A DNA stretch of 64,000 nt, from positions 992,001 through 1,056,000 of the forward strand of contig NZ_CP165727.1 of assembly GCF_041200175.1 (NCBI RefSeq), given 5' to 3'. How positions within the stretch are numbered: position 1 is the first letter of the stretch; every line of letters begins with the position of its first letter. Under the pieces are notes generated by a model. That model made no database searches and was not told where the DNA came from. It worked only from the letters and a program-made list of their open reading frames with translations. Source of the stretch: Streptomyces sp. R33. Lineage in GTDB: Bacteria; Actinomycetota; Actinomycetes; Streptomycetales; Streptomycetaceae. Shown piece after piece: positions 7,840 to 16,290 of the stretch. The position numbers were made by a program, and so were the translations under genes.

Positions 7840-8712
7840 CTACGTCGCGCGCAGGGCGTCGACGGCGATGCGGGCGGTGGTGCCGATCACGGCGTCGGCC
7901 GCGGGGAGGGTGGCTGCGGGGTTGGCGGCCCGGGTGAAGACGGCGACGGCGTAGCGGCCGCCGTCGGGGTACTCGATGACGCCGACCTCGTTGCGCAGGG
8001 TCGGCAGGCTGCCGGTCTTCCCGGCGACGTGGACGTCGTCGAAGGGGAATCCGGCGGCCATCCGGTGGGGCCACACCTGGAGTCCGAGCAGTCGGCGGAT
8101 CGCTGCGCCGTGTTCGGGGGTGCAGGCCTCGTCGCGCCAGACGGCGGCGAGCAGCCGGGTCATGTCGCGGGGCGTGCTGCGGTTGCTGTGGGCCGGGTCG
8201 AGGGCGCGGAGCCGGGAGATGACGTGCGGATCGGCGAGGGCCCGGGCGCCGGCGGGCCCCGCGTCCTCCCGGACGGTGGCGAAGAGCGAGCGGAAGGTGT
8301 GGACGGCGCGGGTACGGGTGAGGCCGAGCCGGGCCGTGGCCTCGTTGACGCCGTCGAGGCCTATGCGTGCGAGGAGCAGGTCGGCGGCGGCGTTGTCGCT
8401 GACGGCCGTCATCAGGTACGCGGCGTCGCGCAGGGACATGCGCACGGGATCCAGCATCGCGGCCAGTCCGGTGGGGCCGGCGGTGCGGTCGCCCGGCGGG
8501 CACTCGACCTGTTCGCCGAGGTCGACCCGGCCGGCGGCGGCGTGCTCGTGGAGGGCGACGAGCAGGCAGAGCTTGTGCACGCTGGCGGTGACGACCGGCT
8601 GGTCCGCTCCGGCGTCGATCTCCGTACCGGAATCGATGTCGACGGCGTGCAGCCGGCCGGTGACGCCGGCTTCGGCGAAGGCCGCGCGAATGCGGTGGAG
8701 GGTGTGGTTCAC
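7840..8712 (-). CDS. Class A beta-lactamase-like serine hydrolase
   Basis: A 290-residue protein with the three penicillin-binding motifs: SVHK at 44-47 (nucleophile Ser and general-base Lys), SDN at 105-107 and KTG at 232-234. I cannot find a clear Glu-xx-Leu-Asn omega-loop, so true beta-lactamase activity is uncertain; related proteins can be esterases or DD-peptidases. There is no signal peptide, so as annotated it would be cytoplasmic, unlike secreted beta-lactamases. The GTG start overlaps the stop of the LysR regulator in GTGA (8709-8712), so the regulator and enzyme form one coupled unit. Confidence 0.85.
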   Translation of the reverse strand: MNHTLHRIRAAFAEAGVTGRLHAVDIDSGTEIDAGADQPVVTASVHKLCLLVALHEHAAAGRVDLGEQVECPPGDRTAGPTGLAAMLDPVRMSLRDAAYLMTAVSDNAAADLLLARIGLDGVNEATARLGLTRTRAVHTFRSLFATVREDAGPAGARALADPHVISRLRALDPAHSNRSTPRDMTRLLAAVWRDEACTPEHGAAIRRLLGLQVWPHRMAAGFPFDDVHVAGKTGSLPTLRNEVGVIEYPDGGRYAVAVFTRAANPAATLPAADAVIGTTARIAVDALRAT

Positions 8713-9677
8713 AGCCAGTACTCCGCTGCCGGGCGCAGGTGGAGCGGCCGTGCGGGTACGTCGGCGGTCACCGCCGCAGTGTTCCACAGGGCGCGCGAGG
8801 TCGCTTCGGTGAAGGCGCCGACGGCGGCGTCGCCGCGGCCCTGCGGCCAAGCGACGCTGTGGCGCCAGGCGAGCGGGGAGCCGGCGAGGGGCCGCCAGAC
8901 GATGTCCGCGTACGGCCCCGCGGCATCTGCCGACCCGGTGTCGCGCGGGACGAAGGCCACCGCGTTCGTGGAGAGGACGAGACCGCGGACGAAGCCGGTG
9001 CCGCGGCCCTGCCGGACGGTGGCGGGCGTGTAGCCGCCCCGGGCACAGGTGTTGAGCACGTCGTCGTGCAGGGCGGGGGCCTCGGCGCGCGGGAAGAGGA
9101 CCAGGCCGTGTCCGGTGAGGGCGGCGAGGGGGACCTCGTCCAGTGTGGCGGCCGGGGCCTCGCGGGGCAGCAGCACGCCGAGTTCGCGGCGCAGGACCGG
9201 CCCGAGCTCCAGCCCGGCGAGGTCGCAGGGGTGCCGGACGAGCCCGACGTCCAGCTCCCGCGAGGCGAAGCGGGCCAGCTGCTCGGCGGTGGACAGCTCG
9301 TGGAGCTCCAGCTCCACGCCGGGGTGGTGCTGCCGGAAGGCGGCCAGGATCGCGGCGATCGCCTCGCCGGCGAGGTCGGGCGGCAGCGCGGCGCGCAGGA
9401 GTCCGCTCTCGCCGTTGCGGATGCGGCGGGCCGTGGCTGCGAGGGCGTCGGCCCGGGCGAGCAGCAGGCGGGCGTCCTCCAACAGCATCGTGCCGGCCGC
9501 GGTGATGGTCACCTGGCGGCTGGTGCGTTCGAAGAGCCGGACGCCGAGCTCGCGCTCCAGGCGCTGGATGCGCTGGGACAGGGGCGGCTGGGCCATCCCG
9601 AGCAGCTCGGCGGCACGGCCGAAATGTCTTTCTTCTGCAACAGCCACGAAGCACTGCAGATGCCGGATCAAGTCCAC
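8709..9677 (-). CDS. LysR-family transcriptional regulator
   Basis: About 322 residues. The N-terminal winged helix-turn-helix is classical: FVAVAEERHFGRAAELLGMA then PPLSQRIQRLERELGVRLFE. The effector-binding domain follows from about residue 90 (LRAALPPDLAGEAIAAIL). GTG 9677 is chosen because it precedes DLIRHLQCF, the usual LysR opening; TTG 9686 is an alternative. It is divergent from the LpqC-like esterase and overlaps the downstream hydrolase gene, so it probably controls its own operon and perhaps the esterase. The intergenic dyad at 9705-9725 is a good candidate binding site. Confidence 0.92.
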   Translation of the reverse strand: MDLIRHLQCFVAVAEERHFGRAAELLGMAQPPLSQRIQRLERELGVRLFERTSRQVTITAAGTMLLEDARLLLARADALAATARRIRNGESGLLRAALPPDLAGEAIAAILAAFRQHHPGVELELHELSTAEQLARFASRELDVGLVRHPCDLAGLELGPVLRRELGVLLPREAPAATLDEVPLAALTGHGLVLFPRAEAPALHDDVLNTCARGGYTPATVRQGRGTGFVRGLVLSTNAVAFVPRDTGSADAAGPYADIVWRPLAGSPLAWRHSVAWPQGRGDAAVGAFTEATSRALWNTAAVTADVPARPLHLRPAAEYWL

Positions 9678-9704
9678 GGCCAGCAACGATATCGGAGATT
9701 GATG

Positions 9705-9725
9705 GATCCCCGATCGATAGGGATC
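9705..9725. promoter_or_regulatory. Candidate LysR operator in divergent promoter
   Basis: GATCCC (9705-9710) and GGGATC (9720-9725) flank CGATCGATA, a dyad of the T-N11-A kind expected for LysR regulators. It lies in a relatively AT-rich island between the LysR gene and the divergent esterase. The neighbouring ATCGGAGATTGAT may form part of a second site. Confidence 0.45.
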
Positions 9726-9762
9726 TTGGACGGCGGCCGAGCGTCGGTGTTGTGCTCACGGC

Positions 9763-10818
9763 ATGTCCTCGAACTTCGCGAACCCCTCGGCCTCGTTGCC
9801 GTCCCCCCACCGCTCCCACCGCTCCCGCCGCACCCGACGCGCCGCGCGCACCGCCGCCCTGGCCCTCGGCCTCGCGCTGACCGCCACGCTCACCGGCTGT
9901 ACGGCGGGCCCGCGGCCACCCGCGGCGGCCGGGCCGACCGTGAGCGGGAGGGCGTCCGCATCCGCGTCCGCCCCCACCGCCGCGGCCGCCGACAGCCGGG
10001 AGCGGCTGACCGTCGACGGCGGCACCCGGGAGTACCTGGTGCACCGCTCCGCCGCGGACGGCGCGGGACCCCGGCCGCTCCTCATCGCCTTCCACGGACG
10101 CGGCGCCGACGCCGAGAACCTGCGGAAGCAGAGCGGCCTGGACCGCGCCGCCGAGGCCCGCGGCATGCTCGTCGTGTACCCCGAGGCCGTGGGCAAGGCC
10201 TGGGGCGCCGGCACCGCTCCCTCCGCGCAGCGGCCGGATCCGGACGCCGATGTCCGGTTCACCGAGGCCCTGGTCGCCGAGCTCGTGCGCACCGGCCGGG
10301 CCGACCCGCACCGGGTCTACGTCGCCGGGTTCTCCAACGGCGGCTCCATGGCCCTGCGGATGGCCGCGCAGCGGCCGGACCTGGTCGCGGGCGCGGCCTC
10401 GGTCTCCGGTGAACTCCCCACCGGGGCCGCCGCAGTGAAGCCCACCGGCCCGGTCCCCGTGCTGATCGTCTACGGGGCCGAGGACCCCGTACGCCCGCTG
10501 GCCGGACTGCCGAGTCCCGGGCCGGCCGGTCCCGGGGAGGAACCCATCACCGCGACCATGTCCGCCCGGGCGAGCGCGGAGGCGTTCGCCGCCGCAGGCG
10601 GGGCCGGCGATCCCGCCGAGGAGGGCAAGCCCGGCTACGACTCCGTCACCTGGCGGCCCGGCCCCGCGGGGGCGACCGTACGGCTGCTCGTCATGCACGG
10701 GGCGGGCCACACCTGGCCGGGCTCGGCCGTTCCGCCGCCCGCGGGCTTCGGCCCCGTCAGCACCGCACTGGATGCGAGCAGCACCGTGCTCGACTTCCTT
10801 TCCGCCGGGCGACGTTGA
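9763..10818 (+). CDS. LpqC-like lipoprotein esterase (PHB depolymerase / feruloyl esterase family)
   Basis: A 351-residue alpha/beta hydrolase. A basic N-terminus and hydrophobic stretch end in LTGC (Cys46), a lipobox, so the protein should be anchored on the outer face of the membrane. After an Ala/Ser-rich spacer the hydrolase domain has an oxyanion segment (LLIAFHGRGADAENL), the nucleophile in GFSNGG (Ser191), Asp in YGAEDPV (about 241) and the catalytic His in GAGHTWPG. The family includes polyhydroxybutyrate depolymerases and feruloyl esterases. The next gene resembles 3-hydroxybutyrate dehydrogenase, which favours a hydroxybutyrate ester substrate, though this is inference. Confidence 0.87.
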   Translation: MSSNFANPSASLPSPHRSHRSRRTRRAARTAALALGLALTATLTGCTAGPRPPAAAGPTVSGRASASASAPTAAAADSRERLTVDGGTREYLVHRSAADGAGPRPLLIAFHGRGADAENLRKQSGLDRAAEARGMLVVYPEAVGKAWGAGTAPSAQRPDPDADVRFTEALVAELVRTGRADPHRVYVAGFSNGGSMALRMAAQRPDLVAGAASVSGELPTGAAAVKPTGPVPVLIVYGAEDPVRPLAGLPSPGPAGPGEEPITATMSARASAEAFAAAGGAGDPAEEGKPGYDSVTWRPGPAGATVRLLVMHGAGHTWPGSAVPPPAGFGPVSTALDASSTVLDFLSAGRR

Positions 10819-10845
10819 CGGCAGCCGTCGCCTCGGCACGATGCG

Positions 10846-10897
10846 CATGGCGGCGCGCGCCACACCAGGGTGACCGAGTGTGGTGCGCGCCGCCATG
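10846..10897. terminator. Long hairpin between esterase and dehydrogenase genes
   Basis: A 20-base inverted repeat: 10846-10865 pairs with 10878-10897 at 19 of 20 positions, and the remaining pair is a G-U wobble in RNA. The loop is 12 bases. It lies 27 bases after the esterase stop and 33 bases before the dehydrogenase start. It is most likely a strong terminator, though it also overlaps the region where the next promoter would lie and might act as an operator. Confidence 0.65.
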
Positions 10898-10930
10898 GGC
10901 GCGGCCGCCGGCCCTCCCTACTGTTCAGCC

Positions 10931-11689
10931 ATGACGAGCCAACTTCCTTTCCTGCGGGAGCGCGTCGCGCTGGTGACCGGCGGCGGCAGCGGCATCGGCC
11001 GGGCCTGCGCGATCGCCCTGGCCGAGGCGGGCGCCACCGTCCACGTGGTCGACATGGGCGAGGAGTCGGCCCGGAGCGTCGCCGCACTGGTCGGCGGGCA
11101 GGCGCACGTCGTCGACCTCGCCGACCCCGCCGCGATCGAGGGGCTGCCCGCAGCGGTGGACATCCTGGTCAACAGCGCGGGCCTGCAACACGTCGCCCCC
11201 ATCACGGACTTCCCGGCCGAGCGCTTCACCCGGATCCAGCAGGTGATGGTCACCGCGCCGTTCCTGCTGCTGCGCCACGTGCTGCCGCACATGTACGCGG
11301 CCGGCTGGGGCCGGGTGGTCAACATCTCCAGCGTGCACGGGCTGCGCGCCAGCGCCTACAAGTCCGCCTACGTCGCCGCCAAGCACGGCCTGGAGGGGCT
11401 CAGCAAGGTCACCGCGCTCGAGAGCGCCCCGTACGGCGTGACCAGCAATTGCATCAGCCCCGGTTACGTGCGCACGCCCCTGGTGGAGGCCCAGATCGAG
11501 CAGCAGGCCGCCGCACACGGCATCGGGCCCGACGAGGTGCTGTCAGAGGTGCTGCTCACCCGGTCCGCGCTCAAGCGCCTGATCGAGCCCGAGGAGGTCG
11601 CGGCGGCCGCCGTGTGGCTGTGCGGGCCGCACGCCGGCTACCTCACCGGAACCTCGCTCCCCCTCGACGGGGGATGGACCGCCACGTGA
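10931..11689 (+). CDS. 3-hydroxybutyrate dehydrogenase-like SDR oxidoreductase
   Basis: A 252-residue short-chain dehydrogenase. The cofactor motif TGGGSGIG lies at residues about 15-22, and Asp in VVDMG favours NAD. The NSAG motif is near 80. The catalytic Ser is in NISSVHG, and Tyr/Lys are in YVAAKHG (YxxxK). The SVHG active-site segment and the long insert before KRLIEPEEVA resemble D-3-hydroxybutyrate dehydrogenases, which oxidise 3-hydroxybutyrate to acetoacetate. ATG 10931 is used because a longer in-frame start would run back through the hairpin. The neighbouring PHB-depolymerase-like gene supports a short pathway for hydroxybutyrate use. Confidence 0.85.
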   Translation: MTSQLPFLRERVALVTGGGSGIGRACAIALAEAGATVHVVDMGEESARSVAALVGGQAHVVDLADPAAIEGLPAAVDILVNSAGLQHVAPITDFPAERFTRIQQVMVTAPFLLLRHVLPHMYAAGWGRVVNISSVHGLRASAYKSAYVAAKHGLEGLSKVTALESAPYGVTSNCISPGYVRTPLVEAQIEQQAAAHGIGPDEVLSEVLLTRSALKRLIEPEEVAAAAVWLCGPHAGYLTGTSLPLDGGWTAT

Positions 11690-11709
11690 ACGATTCGGCC
11701 ACCAAAAAT

Positions 11710-11727
11710 TAACTACCGGTCAGTAGA
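11710..11727. promoter_or_regulatory. Imperfect palindrome resembling a TetR operator
   Basis: TAACTACCGGTCAGTAGA contains half-sites ACTACC and GTCAGT around a central G, similar to ACC-GGT operators of TetR regulators of lipid genes. It sits in an AT-richer patch upstream of the HAD phosphatase. No TetR gene is adjacent, so the regulator would act from elsewhere. Confidence 0.3.
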
Positions 11728-11803
11728 CAGGGAGGGCGAGCATGCGGATTCTGGCCCCGTACATGTCATTTCAGCCAATGAAGCCCATGAGGAGCGCCCC
11801 CAC

Positions 11804-12487
11804 ATGCGCAGCACCCGCGCCCGCATCCGCACGCTCGCAACCGCCACCGGCACTGCCACGGCCACCGTCGTCCTGATGCTGGCCCCCGTCGCCTCCGCCC
11901 AGGCCGCCCCGGTCCCCACCCCGGCCCCGGCTGCCGCCCCGGCCGCGGCGACGGCCTCCGCTCCCGGCGGCAACGCGCTCATCCGCGGTATCGACTACGG
12001 CACGTGGAAGCGCGACGTCGCCGCCGTCATGGCCACGGCCCGCCCGTACGTCGAGCAGCGCATCGCCCGGTCGCCCGCCGGCGAGAAGCCCGCGATCGTC
12101 CTCGACATCGACAACTCCTCGCTGGAGACGGACTTCCACTGGTTCTGGACCTTCCCGACCCCGGCGATCTCCGAGGTCCGCGACCTGACCCGGTACGCCG
12201 ACGAGCACGGTGTCGCCATCATCTTCGTCACCGCCCGCCCGGGGATCATCCACTCCCTCACCGAGCACAACCTCAAGGCGGTCGGCTACCCCGTCTCGGA
12301 CCTGTACGTCCGGGACCTGCCCGACCTCTTCAGCGAGGTCAGCACCTACAAGACGGCCAAGCGCGCCCAGATCGAGGCCCGCGGCTACACGATCATCGCG
12401 AACATCGGCAACAACAACAGCGACCTGGTCGGCGGCCACGCGGAGCGCACCTTCAAGCTGCCGGACTACGACGGCAAGCTCTCCTAG
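11804..12487 (+). CDS. Exported HAD-superfamily acid phosphatase
   Basis: A 227-residue protein. A signal peptide with basic start, Thr/Ala-rich hydrophobic core and AQAAP cleavage region covers residues about 1-36, followed by a Pro/Ala spacer. The HAD motifs are present: DIDNSS (motif I, nucleophile and acid Asp), VTAR (motif II Thr), the Lys in TYKTAKRAQIE and ANIGNNNSDL (motif IV). It resembles class B/HAD acid phosphatases that release phosphate outside the cell. GAGGAG at 11788-11793 supports the ATG. The gene ends at a strong hairpin. Phosphate limitation is a plausible signal, but no PHO box is evident. Confidence 0.88.
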   Translation: MRSTRARIRTLATATGTATATVVLMLAPVASAQAAPVPTPAPAAAPAAATASAPGGNALIRGIDYGTWKRDVAAVMATARPYVEQRIARSPAGEKPAIVLDIDNSSLETDFHWFWTFPTPAISEVRDLTRYADEHGVAIIFVTARPGIIHSLTEHNLKAVGYPVSDLYVRDLPDLFSEVSTYKTAKRAQIEARGYTIIANIGNNNSDLVGGHAERTFKLPDYDGKLS

Positions 12488-12501
12488 TCCGGATCACGGT
12501 T

Positions 12502-12529
12502 GCCGGCCGCCTCTGCGCAGGCGGCCGGC
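12502..12529. terminator. Hairpin between convergent phosphatase and P450 genes
   Basis: GCCGGCCGCC (12502-12511) and GGCGGCCGGC (12520-12529) form a perfect 10-base-pair stem with loop TCTGCGCA. It lies 15 bases after the phosphatase stop and 19 bases from the end of the opposite-strand P450 gene, so it can serve both transcripts. Confidence 0.8.
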
Positions 12530-12547
12530 TCCCGACCGCGGTCCGTG

Positions 12548-13786
12548 TCAGGGGCGGATCCCGTCGCAGGTGACCTGGAGGTGGCGCGGGCCGCGCAGCA
12601 CCGCGTTCTGCCGGTAGGGCGGCGGGTCCTCGACCAGGCGCGGGTTCTCCAGGCGGCGGGCCAGCTCGCTCAGCGCGAGCTGCGCCTCCAGCCGGGCCAG
12701 CGGGGCGCCGAAGCAGCTGTGGATGCCGCTGCCGAGGCCCAGGTGCTGGATGTCCTTGCGGTACGGGTCGAAGCGGTCCGGGTTCTCGAAGCGGTCCGGG
12801 TCCCGGTTGCCGGAGGCGAGGATCAGCCACATCGAGGAGCCCTTGGGGATGGTGACCCCGCGGACCTCGATGTCGACGAGCGGGGTGCGCTGCGGCAGCA
12901 GCTGCACCGGCGGTTCGAACCGCAGCAGCTCCTCCACCATCGGCACCGCGAGCCCGGGCGTCTCGCGCAGCTGCTTCAGGACGTCCGGGTTGCGCAGCAG
13001 CGTGAGCATCCCGTTGGTGATCAGGTTGACGGTGGTCTCGTGGCCCGCGATCAGCAGCAGGGCTGCCGTGCTGAGCAGCTCCATCGTGCTCATCGACTCG
13101 TCCTGGCCGTGCCCGGCGGCCAGTTGGGAGAGCATGTCGTCGCCGGGGTTCTTGCGGCGCTCCTCGATCAGCCCGGCCAGGTACATGCCGAGTTCCATCC
13201 GGGCGTCGTGGGTGATCTTGTCGCGCTCCTTCGCGTCGGCGTCCGGATCGGGGTCCAGGCTCGCGGCCAGGGTGTCGGCCCAGACGTGGAAGCGTGGCTC
13301 GTCCTCGCGCGGCACACCGAGCAGCCGGCAGATCATGGTGACGGGGAACGGGTAGGCGAACTGGTCGACCAGGTCGATCCGGGCCGGGTCGCCGAGGTTG
13401 TCGATGAGACCCGTGACGATGCCCTTGAGGTCGTCGCGCATCCCCTCGATGCGGTGCGGGGAATGCGGCGGCCCGAAGGGCCGGTTGGTCATCCGGCGCA
13501 GCCGGTCGTGCTCCGGGGGGTCCAGCTTCAGGAAGCTCGGCGGCAGGGCCGCGGCACCTTCGTCCTCGCTCTCGGCGAGCGGATCCCCCGCCGTCGCGGC
13601 CAGGTTGCGGGCCTCGGAGCTGAGCCGCGGGTCGTGCAACAGGCTCTGGATGTCGTGGTACTTGCTGATGACGTACGGGCCGTCCCCGTCGTGGAACACC
13701 GGGGTCTTGCGCAGCTCCTCGTACAGCGGGTACGGATTCGCGCGGTTGGAGTAGTCGAGGATGTCGCTCAGGATGCCTTGCTTCAT
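12548..13786 (-). CDS. Cytochrome P450 (bacterial class I)
   Basis: A 412-residue soluble P450 starting MKQGILSDILDYSN. The I-helix oxygen-binding motif is AGHETT, the K-helix ExxR is in VEELLRF, and the heme-binding loop LGSGIHSCFGAPLARLE supplies the Cys ligand. It would oxidise a small organic substrate using electrons from the ferredoxin and FAD reductase encoded just upstream in the same direction, so the operon encodes a self-sufficient three-component monooxygenase. No dedicated biosynthetic gene adjoins it, so the substrate is open (fatty acid, terpene or xenobiotic). The reductase gene ends 26 bases before it. Confidence 0.95.
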   Translation of the reverse strand: MKQGILSDILDYSNRANPYPLYEELRKTPVFHDGDGPYVISKYHDIQSLLHDPRLSSEARNLAATAGDPLAESEDEGAAALPPSFLKLDPPEHDRLRRMTNRPFGPPHSPHRIEGMRDDLKGIVTGLIDNLGDPARIDLVDQFAYPFPVTMICRLLGVPREDEPRFHVWADTLAASLDPDPDADAKERDKITHDARMELGMYLAGLIEERRKNPGDDMLSQLAAGHGQDESMSTMELLSTAALLLIAGHETTVNLITNGMLTLLRNPDVLKQLRETPGLAVPMVEELLRFEPPVQLLPQRTPLVDIEVRGVTIPKGSSMWLILASGNRDPDRFENPDRFDPYRKDIQHLGLGSGIHSCFGAPLARLEAQLALSELARRLENPRLVEDPPPYRQNAVLRGPRHLQVTCDGIRP

Positions 13787-13812
13787 GCCGGGTCCTCCGG
13801 AGGGCGGGCGGG

Positions 13813-15204
13813 TCAGTGCCCGGCGGGGGTGAACGTCATCCGCCGGTCGGCCGGCGAATATCCGCTGAGGGTGATGGTCGGCCCGTGCGTGGGCACGGAC
13901 GGGTCGGGGAAGTCCGCGGGCAGGGGCTTTTGCCCTTCGGGGCGCCGGTCGACCGTGGGGAACGGCGGCGGGAACGGGGCCGTGGCCTCGATCTGCTGCT
14001 CGTAGAACTGCAGCCAGCGCGAGTTGTCGAAGGTGACCGCCCCGATGACGCGGCCCTGGTATCCGTAGACGCCGGTGAAGCGGCGCTCGGCGCGCGAGCC
14101 CTGCGCGATCATGATCTCGGTCCCCATCGAGGGCACGCCGACCGACTTGATGTTCACCCCGAACTGGGTGGACCAGAAGGCCGGCACCCAGATGTGGGGG
14201 CGGCGCTCGGTGCTCTCGCTGAGCATGTTGTGGGCCGCGGTCTCGGCCTGGGAGACGGCATTGCCCCAGTGCTCCAGGGACAGGAACTGGTAGCCGAACA
14301 GCGGGTGCGGGGAGCGGGCGACGTCGCCCGCCACGAAGATGTCGTCGGTGACGATGCCGCGGATGTCGAAGGCCCGGCAGCCCGCGTCGCAGGCGATGCC
14401 GCGGGGGCCGGCGCCGAGCCCGGAGCCGGTCAGCCACTCGGTGTTGCGCTGGGCGCCGAGCGAGACGACCACGACGTCGCACTCCAGGGACGTGCCGTCG
14501 GAGAAGTGCGCGGCGCGGACCCGTCCGGTGGTGTCGCCCTCGAGGCCGGTGACCATCACGCCGGTGCGCAGGTCGACGCCGTTCTCCCGCTGCATCTCGG
14601 CGGCGACCGCGCCGACGACCCCGCCCAGCGCGCCGACGAGCGGCGCGTCGCCGCGTTCGGCGACGGTGACCTCGAGCCCGCGCTCGCGGCAGGCGGAGGC
14701 GATCTCGGAGCCGGTGAACCCGGCGCCGATGACGAGGACCCGGCGGGGGCCGGCGTCGAGCCGCCGGGCCAGGGCCGCGCCGTCGTCGCGGGTCCGCAGG
14801 ACGAACACGCCGTCGAGCTCCGCCTCGGCCGGGTTGGGCCAGGGCCGGGCCCGGACGCCGGTGGCGATCAGCAGCCTGTCGTAGGGCACCTCGTCGCCGT
14901 CGGCCAGCTTGACCCGCCTGGCCGCCATGTCCAGGCCGCTGGCCGCCACGCCGAGGCGCCACTGCGCGTCGATCTCCCGACGGCGGGGCAGCGCGGTGCG
15001 CTCCGCCGCGCCCTTGCCGAGGAGGGCCTGCTTCGACAGGGGCGGGCGGTCGTACGGTTCGTACGGCTCGTCGCCGATCATGGTCAGCGAGCCCTTGAAG
15101 CCCTTGTCGCGCAGGGTCTCGGCACCGCGCAGACCGGCGAGCGAGGCTCCGACGACGACGATCCGGCCGTCCGCCTTGAGGCGATCCAGAGCTGCGTCAG
15201 CCAT
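13813..15204 (-). CDS. FAD-dependent ferredoxin reductase
   Basis: A 463-residue flavoprotein of the putidaredoxin/rhodocoxin reductase type. The FAD-binding motif IVVVGASLAGLRGAETLR lies at residues about 15-32, the NAD-binding GAGFTGSEIA near 165, and the second FAD motif IFVAGDVA near 290. The family passes electrons from NAD(P)H to a small ferredoxin and on to a P450. It is about 50 residues longer than typical because of a Pro-rich C-terminal extension. The ATG overlaps the ferredoxin stop by eight bases, implying coupled translation and matched amounts of the two proteins. Confidence 0.93.
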   Translation of the reverse strand: MADAALDRLKADGRIVVVGASLAGLRGAETLRDKGFKGSLTMIGDEPYEPYDRPPLSKQALLGKGAAERTALPRRREIDAQWRLGVAASGLDMAARRVKLADGDEVPYDRLLIATGVRARPWPNPAEAELDGVFVLRTRDDGAALARRLDAGPRRVLVIGAGFTGSEIASACRERGLEVTVAERGDAPLVGALGGVVGAVAAEMQRENGVDLRTGVMVTGLEGDTTGRVRAAHFSDGTSLECDVVVVSLGAQRNTEWLTGSGLGAGPRGIACDAGCRAFDIRGIVTDDIFVAGDVARSPHPLFGYQFLSLEHWGNAVSQAETAAHNMLSESTERRPHIWVPAFWSTQFGVNIKSVGVPSMGTEIMIAQGSRAERRFTGVYGYQGRVIGAVTFDNSRWLQFYEQQIEATAPFPPPFPTVDRRPEGQKPLPADFPDPSVPTHGPTITLSGYSPADRRMTFTPAGH

Positions 15205-15442
15205 CGGATGCCTCCCCGCCGCCGGCGCCGGGGGCGGCCGCGGCCATGTCCAGTTCGTCGACGAGGATGGCCTGGACGGGACAGGCGGCGACCGCCTGGG
15301 CCACCCGCTCGCGGTATGCGTCCTCCGCCTGCGGGTCGTAGAGCAGGCCCTCGTCTCCGTGCATCGCGAAGACGTCGGGTGCGAGGAAGGCGCACTGCGC
15401 GTATCCCTGGCACCGGTTGAGATCGACGACAAGCCTCAGCAA
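15197..15442 (-). CDS. [3Fe-4S]-type ferredoxin for P450
   Basis: An 81-residue ferredoxin. Cysteines lie in CQGYAQC and later in ACPV, the CX5C plus CP pattern of [3Fe-4S] ferredoxins that feed P450s. The TTG at 15442 is preceded by GAAAGGA at good spacing; longer in-frame starts would add 27 residues outside the family. An Ala/Gly-rich tail follows the fold. It is the first gene of the ferredoxin, reductase and P450 operon and overlaps the reductase by eight bases. Confidence 0.9.
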   Translation of the reverse strand: MLRLVVDLNRCQGYAQCAFLAPDVFAMHGDEGLLYDPQAEDAYRERVAQAVAACPVQAILVDELDMAAAAPGAGGGEASDG

Positions 15443-15545
15443 GGTCCAGTCCTTTCGTTGGCCCCTCCGACTCCCGGCCAGCGTGCGGCGCGCGGACCGG
15501 GAGGGCCCGTCCGGCAAGGCCATTGGGGTGACGGCCTGGCAGGTG

Positions 15546-16178
15546 TCACGGGGTCCGCCGTGCGGTGCGCAGGATGTACAGGCTCAGGAGCAGGGCCCAG
15601 CCCGGGAAGACGAGCTCGCTCCAGGGCAGGCTGGAGCCGACCACCAGCAGGAGCAGCCCGACCAGGGTGCCGACCATGACGAGCGGCCTGGGGAAGACTC
15701 CGAGCTTGCGTCCGATGGTCGAGGTCGCCAGGACGAAGACGGCGGCCATCCGCATCCCGTACGTCGTGAGCAGCGTGTACGCGAAGTGCCGGCCGAAGCC
15801 GTTGGGATCCTCGGCGTCGAGCACGGTCCCGGCGGCCGCGACGGCAGTGAAGAGGCAGGCGACGAAGACCAGTCCGCTGCCCAGGAAGACGGTGGCGATG
15901 AACCGGTCCTCGGCGTCCCCGGTGTGCTGGCGCAGCGCGCCCATGAACCAGAGGAAGGCGATCCCGGCGAACGGGACGAGCTCCAGCGCCCATTGCAGCT
16001 CCCCCCGCCTGCCCGGGGCGATCTGCACCTGGTCGCCGCCGCCCCCTTCGGGCAGCGCGAGCCGTGCGAGCACCATCGCCGCGGCGAGCAGGACGGCGAA
16101 GACGACCCCGGCCAGGCCTGCGGCCTTGGGAGTGCTCAGGTTCTGTTCCCGGGTCGTCCCCGATGCTCCCTGTGTCAT
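15546..16178 (-). CDS. Membrane protein of unknown function, six helices
   Basis: A 210-residue integral membrane protein. I do not recognise a family with certainty. Hydrophobic segments lie at about residues 22-42, 68-85, 98-120, 135-155, 160-180 and 185-203, with short loops and a charged, non-cleaved N-terminus. A long polar loop lies between the first two helices. It is transcribed on the same strand as the P450 operon and about 100 bases upstream of the ferredoxin, so partial co-transcription is possible. No catalytic or transport motif is visible. Confidence 0.75.
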   Translation of the reverse strand: MTQGASGTTREQNLSTPKAAGLAGVVFAVLLAAAMVLARLALPEGGGGDQVQIAPGRRGELQWALELVPFAGIAFLWFMGALRQHTGDAEDRFIATVFLGSGLVFVACLFTAVAAAGTVLDAEDPNGFGRHFAYTLLTTYGMRMAAVFVLATSTIGRKLGVFPRPLVMVGTLVGLLLLVVGSSLPWSELVFPGWALLLSLYILRTARRTP

Positions 16179-16290
16179 GGCTCCAGCAAGCCGCCCGCCG
16201 GGCCCGCGTGCCAGCGGGGCGGCGCGGTCGGGTGACGCAGCGGTACGGGGCCTGCGGCATACGGGTCGGGCGGGGGCCACCGCGGATCCC

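Noticed and set aside
7840..10896. A 1018-residue minus-strand open frame
   Set aside because: Only its last 290 residues are a real gene (beta-lactamase-like). The rest is antisense or out of frame to the LysR and esterase genes and has Arg/Pro/Gly-rich low-complexity sequence, as expected from high GC.
12548..14962. An 804-residue minus-strand open frame
   Set aside because: The P450 begins at ATG 13786. The upstream part is the wrong frame of the ferredoxin reductase gene.
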